Made by a program: the position numbers and the translations under genes. Below the pieces are notes generated by a model, which saw nothing but the letters and a program-made list of their open reading frames with translations, was not told the DNA's origin and searched no databases. Shown in pieces: positions 38,701 to 50,700 of a stretch of DNA of 64,000 nt (the stretch's first letter is position 1; every line of letters starts with the position of its first letter). Source of the DNA: Sapria himalayana. Lineage: Eukaryota > Streptophyta > Magnoliopsida > Malpighiales > Rafflesiaceae. Where the stretch lies: the NCBI GenBank assembly GCA_029783825.1, contig JAREIK010000801.1, positions 10,938,391-11,002,390 of the forward strand, read 5' to 3'.

Positions 38701-41700
38701 TCCAGGATGTCATCTGCCTCATCATCATTGTAGATTATATTTTTGTTGTGCTTAAATAGAGAATTATGTGGACCTAGTCCATCATAGTTGTGTTACAAGT
38801 TCCTTGTGCCATTGTTGTGCTCCTTCCAATGGCAAAAAGTGCAAATGATAAGGCTAACAACCACTTTTAAAGGGCAAAGAGGGTATTGGGGTAGTCCCCA
38901 AATCGTGACTTCTCTCTATGGGTTAGTATTCCCTCTGGAAACTCATGAAGGACAGGGATAACAGCTACTTCTATAAAGCGAAGCAGGATGTTCAGGGAGT
39001 ACCCAGAGCATGGCTCTACTCTATAGGCTAGTATTCCCCAACCTTTGACCAAACTCTGCAAGATTCTATTCTTCTACACATTGTTATATGATCTTCTACG
39101 TGCTTCTTTGATCCTTCATCAATATTCCATGATCTTTTATCAACCTCCATAACCTTCTAGGATATTCTAGAAGGTTCCGCAATGATTTGTAATACCCACA
39201 TACAATATAGTGTAAATTAATATCATCCAGCCAATGGAATAACAAACTTGTGCATACATGTAGAGCAATGAAGTCAACGGAATCAACCTCGTTTGAAATT
39301 CTTAAAGGTTCAAAAGTTGTGAAATTATTATTGTTATGAACTTCTAAACCATTGGAAGGACATGCATAAGTAATTTATGCAAAATAATTAAGATAAAAAA
39401 CAGAGAATACACAACTAAATGTGTGCCAGAAAATAGTGATAAGAGCATACTGACAAATCATTTGAGTACTTCTCTTCCAGCACAATAGTATCTGAACCAA
39501 TGTCCTTAATTTGGCATGTTAGCCGTGTCAGAAGAAAAGTCATTGGAAACCAGTTCTCAGAAGAATCTGTCTGAAAAAAAAAACACAAAATAATTCAACA
39601 GGTATTATGTTTTAGCAAAATAATCAAGTCACCTTGTATAATATAAAAAATGATAATCAATATATTGACAAAATTAGCATGCGATAGAAACAAAATTGAA
39701 AAAAAATAAATAAATTATTATTTCAAAGCAAAAGAGGAGAGAACCCATTTAATATAAGCACTCATGTTACAATATAATCAAAGTGTAAATGTATGAAAAT
39801 AAAATTACTTTATGTAAAGAGAATTAATATGAACTATGATATGAATATGAACAATAATGCACTTTCTATCCTATATCATCTTCTTATGAAATAACAATTA
39901 ACATCAATATGATTCATAAAACTAAGTTGTAAATTGTCAATGGATATATAGATATGAAAATATAATAAAGTTTGACCCAAAAGAAAAAAATAAATTTCTT
40001 AGAGCAAGTGTATAATACAAAAAATAGGATCATAAGTCATTGTGGTCAAAGTTTAATATTTTTTATCTACAACTCATTCAAAAACAACTATCTACATTTA
40101 ATATTTTATAGAGAAAATGATCAACCAAAAAAATATAATAATCGATAATAAACACTTATATGGGCAACTTGATGTCCAATTATAATGTTAACAAACAATA
40201 AATCACATAGGATGAAAATTTTAAAAGGCAAAAATAAAAGGTATGATATTTTTATGTTCGTGAAACGAGGCATCAATCTCGAGGGATTAAGACATAAATT
40301 TTTTGAATATCACAATATATAATTAATTAATATTTTAAAATATAAAAAATAGAATAACATAAATAAATAAATAATATGAAATATTTTAAAATTAATATTA
40401 TTTATTAATTTGATAATTTTATCAAATTAAAATACTATTTTAAATTTTAATAAATGTAAAATTTAAATTTATTAAATTCTCTAATTTTATTTTATTTTTA
40501 ATTTAATACTATTTATTAATTAATACTATTATCAAATTTTTATAAATTTTGATAATTTATTAAATATTTTTTTTAATTTGTCATTGCCCTTGCCCCTCTC
40601 CCCTTGCCCTCGCCCTCGCCCTCGCCCTCGCCCTCGCCCTCGTCCCTCTCCTATGCTCCACGAAAAGCTCCACGCAAACTCTGTAGAGCTCAACGGAGCT
40701 CCTAGATCTCCACACGAGTTACGTAGAGCTCCAGTGAGCTCCATCATGGAGCTCCAGGAGCTCCGTCGAGCTCTACGAAACTCACGTGGAGCTCAATTGA
40801 GCTCGATGCTTTTTTTTAATATCTCACCTTGAGGCACGCATCAAGACATTAAAAAAATACATTTAAAAACACTGTATAAGATCACCCACAATACGTGTAG
40901 TCTAACTGGTGGGGATACTAAATTCTTGTTTCTATAGCGGCGTGAGTTTCATCCTCATGAGCTATACCTCTAAGTGAGGGAACGAGGATAGTCTTCCTCT
41001 CACCTCGAGGAGTCGATGATTGTTCAATGTGTCAATCTGACACGATGATAAACTAGGTTTAAAAAAATCAATCATATAAAAACTTGAACTTTAAAAATAA
41101 TTATCATGACTTATAAAATTTCACATATTAGCGTATGGACGAAAAAATATTTAATAAAAATACATTTACAAGAATTTATGAAATCAAAGAGTATACCAAT
41201 AATATTTGATATATGCTATTTAAGAACTAACACATAGTTTATTTTGTCCATTAATTTTTATATTTTTAAAAATATCCACAAAAATAAAGGTATCAACGAA
41301 AAATTTTATAGTTAGCAAAATCAACATTTTCACATGTATACTAGTGATACAAAAAAATATGTATCAACAGTATATATTTTTCACACAGAGGGTGTGCGAT
41401 GATGAATGGTGTTAAAAGACAAACTTCTTGTTGTCCCTAAAGTGTACTACATCCACTTGCTACACACAAAACCACGGGCATTATGATTGCACAATGCACA
41501 TGTACATTTCTCAATAAATCTTAGAGTTTTCTCCTCGTAGGATTTTGGCCCTCATACCATATTGAGAAACAAGCTAAAAAATAACATAAAAAATCACTTT
41601 CTGAAAATGGGGTACAAGTGAAGCACTTAAATAATATGCTAGTCATATTGAGATATCCCACAAATTAAATGTTTACATTAATAATAGAGAAATTAAAAAA

Positions 41701-44700
41701 AAAACAACAAACTGTAAATTATAACATTATCTTTCTTTGAAAAAAGAAGTGTAAGACATGAATAATCAATCCTAACATCTCCAAACTATATAATATTTGA
41801 AACTATCAAAAGATTAATCCGATAAGATCTATAAAATTGAGTGATTTTATATCATAGCTCACATTAAAACAATAGTACATATTTTTTAAGTAACAAGTCA
41901 CATAATCAATTGAATATACTTCTCTTATACTTAGGCCCTTCAACTTGATCAAATAAAATGTAATATGTTACATGTAGCACGAATAATGACTACAAAGGTA
42001 ACAATCAAAATAAGTTAAGCTGTTGAAAGAATATTATTGCTTATACATTTATATGAGAATACTCAATTTATATGAGAATACCATGCAAGAAAAAAATATA
42101 TAAAATTTGTTGAAAATAATTATAATTTTTCATTTCATTTCTATCTTTTACTTTATATTTCTGATGGGAATACTCAATTTATGACCTGGCCCAATCAATT
42201 AATCTTATATATAAAGACTTTTTGTCTAAGAAGTTCATCATTCAGCTTTATTGGAGTTATTCAATTTAATTTAAGTTTTTTTTTATTTAAAATCTTGAAT
42301 TTATAGTTGGTATCAGAACTGGTACACAAGGATGATAAACCTAGGGTTTTATGTGTAGGTAAATGTGATACCAACCCAAGGAGAGAAAGGGTGCACCTAC
42401 TGTGTGCCAACTTCACCCCATTGTCGCACACCCATTGTGTGACATAGAAGAACAAAAAGTGCTATATGTATGCGTCGACGCAATGAGAGTGGATGCCCCC
42501 GATATTGTCGCCATTGCCCAATTGTTTTTATGCTAATCATCGGTTCCATTGCCATCTTGTGCAACAGATTAGTCAAAGTGTTTGACAGAATTCCCATGAA
42601 GAAATATGATTTCTTGTACACGGTCTACTTCACCCCTGGGGTGGGGTTTCTGCTCCCCTGGAACACCTTCACCATGGGCACCAATTGCATTTCCTACACC
42701 TATCCCGATGATTCTGTCAACCACATTTTTTCCATCGCTTACATGCTGGCCAGCCTGGGCTGTCTTGTGGTCATGGTGTTCTACTTCTATGCTCGCCGAT
42801 CTGACACATGCAGGCCATTATTGCAGGCACTGCTGGATATGGTGTTCTTCATTCATTCCTTGGAATTTTAACAAAATCTGTTCGCCCACAAAATGCTCAA
42901 GGCATTAGAAGAAGTGCAGTCCTCTATTTATTGGTGAGAGTAACAGTTATAGAAGTGTCAACTGGGCCGAGAGACCCAGGCATGGCCACCAGCATGGCCC
43001 GATTCAGCCGTGCCTAGCACGACACGGCATGATCCGGAACCGTGCCTAGTCCCGGGTCCTGCTGCCTCATGGCACAGTTAGTGCCATGCCGAGCCGGCAT
43101 GAGCCGTGCCTCAAGGCGGACTAAGGATGACCTGTGTGTCTAGCCCAGTAGCATGGTCCACTAGCTCGGGGACGTGGGACCGGCTAAGGATCACAAGTCA
43201 AGTCCTATCGGTTGACCGCCTGACAGAGCAGGTAATAATTTCTAAAAAAATCCTGCCACATAAGCCGAATCTTGCTTACGTGGCCGATTATAATTGGCCG
43301 GTTATGTAAGCAGGCCACCGATTGTGTTTTCACACAATAGGTTCCGCAGAGACAGTACGACACAACGTTACACTCGGTTGTGCCACCATGTCGTGCTGGG
43401 CCAGCTAGATAATTTCCGTGTCGTGCTGGGCCAGCCAGATAATTTCCGTGTCATGCCTAGCACGGCATGATGGGACGGCCGTGCCTAGCAAAAAATGGGT
43501 CATGCCAGCACAGTACAACCCTTTTGACACCTCTAAGCAATTATGCTTGCATGTATCATCTGTTTCAACGTGGTCCAGAGGCTTTCCATTATAAGATACT
43601 ACATAGATTTAAAAAAGAAAGCAACAAAAGAAGAAGCAAAGATCAAGGGCTCCATCATTGGAGAACAATGGAGATCAATTCTGTGGGAGATAGTTAGCCA
43701 TGTGAAATGGTTTGGGATTGGAATAATTCTTATTTATATTGTCACGCTGTCTATTTTTCCTGGTAAATAACAGAGGATGTCAAGTCTGAAATCTTCAAGG
43801 GCTGATTTGTTATCTTCAAGGGCTGATATGTCAAGTCTGAGATCAAGGACCTCATCGGCAAATCCTCAATGGCATATTATCTTATTAAAATCAAAAAAAC
43901 TGCAATTAGTAGGTGTTTTACAAGGTTGCTGTCCTTCCCTCTGGTCTTTGGTTGCCTGCACGGCCCTAAAGTTTTCAGAACTGATATTTCAGTGACATGC
44001 TTAAATGCCTTCTGGGACTCACTAATGGATATTTCACAAGTGATCTGCTGATTTTGGAGCCCAAAATTGTTCCCTTTCTACAAGCAGAAATTGCTAGGAT
44101 CATGATGTTTCTGTTCCTGAGCATTGATCTCGCTTTGGGGTCCACTATAGCTTGATTATGTGTGATATGCTTTTACAATTCCACATAAGAAATTTTCAAT
44201 CTTGATAGATTTCCAAGTTCAGGCAGGCACGTGTTCAATAAAATGCTTGAAAGGAATATCATCAGTCGGAGAGCCACGATATCATGACCAGAACAAAGTC
44301 TGCATGAAGATAGCTTGCTTAAAAAAATTCCTGGTTTCGTCGAGAAAAAGTTAGATCTTGCAAAATAGAAATTGCAGAAACATGGGGAAGAAGGATGTCA
44401 AGGATTTAATTGTTGAAATTTAACACAGATAAAATAAAATAATTAAAACCTTATAAAATAACATACACGAAAATCTCTTATATAAAGCGTGAAATGGATG
44501 GGCCAGCACAGAAATTTGGTGTACCTATCAAAGCATTAAAAAAGGAAAAAAAAAACATAAATATGAAAAGCTAAAATCCTCAATACCATCATAAGTTGGT
44601 GCATACAAGTCTACTGAACCCAACTTGAAAAAAAAAAGTAAGCTGAGGCATGTTTAAAACTTTCGTGAAGATATTTACTAATTATTATACTATCTGAATA

Positions 44701-47700
44701 TATACTATATTCATAGTCTCATCTTGAATTCCCTTCTTAAAAAAGAAACAGTCTATCTCAGTATACTTCATTTACTCCTGAAACACTTAATTAGATATTT
44801 TATCTCATCATCTAACCATCACAACATACAATATGGTGTGAGGGTCAAATATGTTAATTTTTTTTTCCATGTCACATCGAAGTAAGGTGTGACATATGGA
44901 ATTGTCACCCCCAAAATCAAATCTCCTCAAACATATGTCAAATTCAAAATATCTCATAAGTAATTATCATCATATCTCTGAACTCTGACTTTTCAGTGAA
45001 TCTAAAAAAAATTATCGGTATTTTACTTTTCCAAGAAATTAGGTTGCCTTCAAAAAAATATATAAAATCTTATCGTAAATCTCCTTTGGATATATGCTGG
45101 TGCACAACTCGAATATGAATACTCAGCTAATTATAAGTGCCTATAATCCCTAAAAGAGATCTCGGGGACTAGAGACTTTTTTACATACCTCAATATCCAA
45201 AAAACTATGTCAAAGTAAACCTATCAAGGAAAATCTTGAAATTAATTAAATATATTAATTATGTATACTAAATTTGATATAGTAATAATCAAATAATTAA
45301 TATTTTCTCTAATTTTGTTTAAATAATAAAATCAACTAAAAGTTTCATATCAAATGTGAAATCAACTCTTAGATATGCTAGGTACGGCATTTTCTCTGAA
45401 AAAACTAGACCCAAAATACTTTTTTTTACAAATCTCCAAGAAACCTAGTTCAGATTTCTGTAAAAATACAACCTTTTTCCACCTTCTACTATCATGCACA
45501 GTCGTGCACCTCCGTTCACAGCCATTCAGCACCATTTGCAGCCTTCGCCGCCAACTAGGGTTTGCTGAAAATTACCACATGTGATGTGCGCACCACACAG
45601 CTCCTCTTGTGTCTATTGTTTCCAACAGCACATGCATGATGTCCAAGATATGTGAATACCTTTTGACCAAATTGAGAGTCATTCATTGTGCACACGCCTG
45701 CACTGTGCAAGCCTTTATCTCTACTAGGAGTGCCAGCACTGTGCAAATTGAAATTCAACATAAATAAAATATAACAATTGAAACATTATAAAATAACATA
45801 CACGAAAATATTTATACAGAGGGCAATAATAATTGGGGCAACCCACAAGTTGGGTACTCTCATCAAAACATAAAAAAGTAAATAAAACATAAATATGTAA
45901 AACAGGAAATCACAACATTAATGATGATGGATCATCATTGTTCATCGAACCTGCAAATCAAATTTCAAAACTAACATCTCTTTCGGAGTTCAGATCTGAT
46001 TCAAATCAACATCTTGAATCATTGATCAATCAGATCGAAGGTGTTCAGCAGCGCGAGATGCCATGCTTGGAGGAGGAGTTCGGCTGTGCCTGGGAGGAAA
46101 GACATGCATTGTAAATGTTTGTCTGACCATTGCTATTGTTACGCCATTATTGAACTGGAAGTTGCATGGGCTTTTGCATGACAATAAAAACCAATGGAGA
46201 TGGTGAAATGTGATTGGAATGCAGTTACAAAGCCTCCACTTTTGTCGAATGATTCTGGGGGCAAGGCAAGTCATGCAAAACTGAAGATCTGTGCAATACA
46301 GCTTTCAACCCCAAGTCCTTGCTGAAAGAAATGGCCGAACTGCTGTTTTCATGCAAACTAATATGAGTGATATTATTCAGCCAACTGGCTTTATAGAGTG
46401 GAACCCCACAATTCACTTCTCTATATTGAACATGATGGCACTGGCTCGGGAGCTAATACGACTCTGAGGGTGAGATGGCCCGGATAACACCCCATTGCTA
46501 AAAGGTTGGTTCAAAACTTCACTTCAGTGAAGCTGGTGCAGTGAAAGATCTGGTTGCCTAAGCCGAAGAAGGAGCTCGGGAGGCTTCACTTGTGATCTGA
46601 CAGTCACAGTAGTTTAATTGCATCAAACATTTAATCACTTCCTGATTCTGGTACATGTTATTATATATGTTAGTATATTTTGTGTCATATTTCTTTATTA
46701 TTCTTCCTAAGTCAACTAAGAGAGAATACTTATTAGTTCTTTTGTTGTTATTCTCCCTTAGTCGACTAGGAGAGAATATTTTTGAGTTTGTATGCTATTG
46801 TTCTAAATGATCATCCTGAAAAAAAAAAATTTTAATTTGTCTGCTATCATTCATGAAAATCAATCTCAATTGGTTCATGATTTAGACCAATTCAAATCAG
46901 TATCTTGAACTCTTTACATACTAATTTGAGGAAGGTAATGAAAATAATTATAACTTTTTATTTATCTTTTTTTTTTCTTACTTTACTTGATATTTTTGAT
47001 AGGAACGTGTAACTTGTGAGCTGTCTCAATTAATTTGCCTCATATACAAGTTTATTTTGTGTAAGGAATTTAACATTTTATTGTAGTGAAATTATTCAAT
47101 ATATTTTAAATTGTCATTTTTATTTATTTAAAATCTTGAATTTGTATAATATTGGATCCTGAAAATAGAAATGAGAGAAATTAAACTTTTATTCTTTAAA
47201 TTGAAGTTACGATAATTAAAAAGGTGTTTATAGCCAAGATTTCTAAGAGAAATTGCAAAAACAACTAGTAGGTACTAAGTACATCATAGATATTATACAT
47301 CTAAATTACAAGAATAGTCAACAATGTTGATTATGATTATTTTTTCATGGGATTGATCCTCGAAGAGGATTAATAGGAGAAAATGACTAGCCTATCATCC
47401 CATTGGATCATCTTTTTGATATTTAGTCTTATTATCATGACTCACAATGCAAGTGCTCTTACTGTCAAAACAATTGATAAAGATAACAAAGTTCCATTTA
47501 TTTGTATATGGGTGTATGATTTATAGTATTGTAACATGTGTAAGTCTTAGTTATTTCTATTTTGAGGCATACCATAGATGTATGTTGCACGGACACCTAG
47601 AATTATCAAGTTTATAATGAAAAAAAAAATTCTGACTGCGTTGGTTCGATTGGCAAAGGGACAAACTGTCTAACTCTGGGGACAGGAGTTCGATCCCTAG

Positions 47701-50700
47701 AGATGCCTGAACCTGATACACACTTCATGGTATCGTTGTCAAATCCTTTATTGATATTTGTAGGAAGGAGGTCTTACCTGCTCCGACCCCAAGACACTAA
47801 AACCGAATATATATAGATCAAGGTATAGTATGCGATGAATTTGAAGGAGAGAGGGAGGGGAGGGTGTAAAAAAATGAGTGGGTTTCGACAGTAAAAAACT
47901 AGGTTCCTTCACCACAATAAGAAACTCCTACAAAGTAGGATAAAAGGAATATAGATAATGCAGCATTTGAAGATTTCATATTTTGCCATGGATGTGTCAT
48001 TTTGGAACAAAACCAGCATACCAGTAATAGAATGCTAAATGCAGCACAACGTTTAGAGATATAGGAGTCAATTTCCAGCTGCATATATGGATCTGCAAGA
48101 GAAGTTCATTATAAAGATATGACAAAACATAAACAATTAAAAGAATCACAACGATACCAACTACTTATCACAGAAAAAATTGACTTGCTAACCATTAGAC
48201 AAACAATACCTAATGATCATCCCCAAACATCAAAACGATTGTGCACAACATCACAAAGCCACAACATTTACTAAGGGACCATCAAGGTCGCGAGATATAA
48301 CAGGCATACATAAAGAAATTTCTCATGTTCCAAGTGATAAATATTTATTAACTTATTTTAAGAGTTTGGAAGAATTCGTATAGAGATCATAGTCAATGCA
48401 CAAAGGTCTTACTTTAGCAAAATGTCTAGATAAGATTTATATTACGAAAATAGTCTATCAGAAAATCAAAGAAACTATATTTAATTAGTCTCCAACCTAA
48501 TATTTACTATTTTTAAATGAAAATATTCATCATAACAACAAGGTATTATTTCAATTATATACATGTAATAAGAGAACTTCATAGATAAGTATAGCCATAC
48601 TAGATAGACTCGTCTTTCCTTATATAAGGGTTAAGAAGGCTAGGATATGAGAGGATTAGTTAATCTCACTCAGGAAAAGATGGAGATAGGTTTGGTTAAG
48701 ATGAATGATTACAAAAAAATATACAGAGGTTTTTGCTATTATTTTATTCTGCATGGCATGGCTTAGCCTCCTATGCAGAAAAATTTTTCCTTTTTTCATG
48801 CAGAAGCAAGTTTAGGGGCATCTTTACAAAGGTGCTTCACTATAAGAATGGGCCCGAAAGAAAATCTAGCAAAAAGCATAAAGTAGAAGAAGCAGACCCA
48901 GTAGATAAAACATCTAAGAAACATGTACTGCAGTCCAGAAGATAACTACAAAAAATGGCTAAAAAAAATTGAAGTAAATAGATGATAGTTTATAGTAACT
49001 TATATGTTAATTCCAAAATAAAGTTAGTAGTAAGTTTATAAGAAAGAGTGCAGGGAGGGTAATGGGTTAATATAGTTTGTACCAATAGTATTCCTCCGCC
49101 AAAAAAGATGATATAATTAATAAACATACTTTTATAAAAAAAAAGAACTTCATAGGTAATCAATCATATCAGTATTATTCTTGCCCAAAAAATTTATCTT
49201 CAAAGTTCTTATTAGATTTAATTTTTTAGTATTTGTATAATCATACACAAAGGCATATGATTATTTCAAGATGCAATATAGTCTAAGTTCAAGATGAAGA
49301 CAACTATTACTTGTGAAATACTTTGTATCATGATATAGTATAAGAGATTGGGTATACACTATCTTTTCTTACTATATTTTTTTGTGATAGTCAGACAATA
49401 AAATATATGGTCTCAAATCTAGCATTGGACATCTTCATGAAAATTTTAAAAAGATATTAGCTTATGGTTCTTTTCTCAAACCTTAGTGTCAAATTTATGC
49501 GTACTAACTTGATGGGGTGTTATAATTTTTAGCCTTACAATTTCTTTATTATTAGTATAAAATATTATTATGATATCGATGAGAGGACCCAACAAATGGG
49601 TTGTTGTAATCAAAATTTATCTTAATATAATAATATTATTTGTATGTTATTTTATATTGTGCGTTATTACATTGTTCTATATGGTGTTGGAAGTGAACAA
49701 TTATGAAGGCCAAGCAATGAAATATATTCTTTTGAACTTATTTTTAATTTGTAGTTTAGAATATCATGACTAGATATCATTAAAAGATTGACAGTGTCAA
49801 TGTTTTTTTTTTTTAATTTTGACAACACAAAATATTCATGTACTAATTTAAAAGAAATTATAAATTATTTGTGGGTCAAGTTCAATTGATAATAAATAGT
49901 TTTTCTAGCAAGAGTGCATACTGGTTGACATGATATTCATTTACATATTTATTTAGTAGACGTCTTCATATTTATTATTCAGCTAAGAATTTTATATATT
50001 TGTTAATTCTATCAATTTATTATTGTGAATTTTTTCATCTAATACTTTGTTAAGCATAACAAGTTTTATGTCTTATATGACTAAGTCACAAAATCATTCA
50101 CAAAAGCATAGCTATTCGACAAAAAACAATTGATGTAGGCACTTACCACATTTTATCTTTTTATGGTCATTTGCAAAAAGGATAACTGGTTCCCCCTGAT
50201 ATCAATAAAGCATAGCTAGATCAAAAAAAAGATTTTCCAAAGATAACAAGATACATGATAAAATAGAAAATGCTTTAAAGAAAAAAAGATGACTAAATAG
50301 CAACGTTAGATTGCCTTTTAATTAATCCTAATGACATATAAAATGAAACCCATAAAAGAAATAAGAATTAAGAAAAAAAAGAAATGATGTTGGCAATCAC
50401 CCATCACACATAATATAATAAATAATTTTATAATTAATGTAATATGCATTATTTCATATGCATTATTTGATGAAAAAAATGCATTGTTTAAAATGTCCTG
50501 AGAGTGTCAAATGGGTCATGTTGTACAAATATAGACAAATTAGGGATCAAATTCATAATGGCATGACATGCCCAAGAAGAGTGACCATGCCAATTGGGGA
50601 AAACATGACCAAAATATTAGCATGGGCCAGCAGCAGTTACGTCCGTGCATGGGTCCGTGTATGCAAGTCAAACCTATCGATGGCCAGCCAGAAGTGAGGC

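Noticed and set aside
47641..47700. Functional tRNA gene
   Set aside because: Only the A and B boxes resemble tRNA. No acceptor stem or anticodon arm closes.
49570..49773. Membrane-protein-like 67-codon frame
   Set aside because: It starts inside a Copia LTR/primer region and runs through AT-rich DNA. No family recognised.
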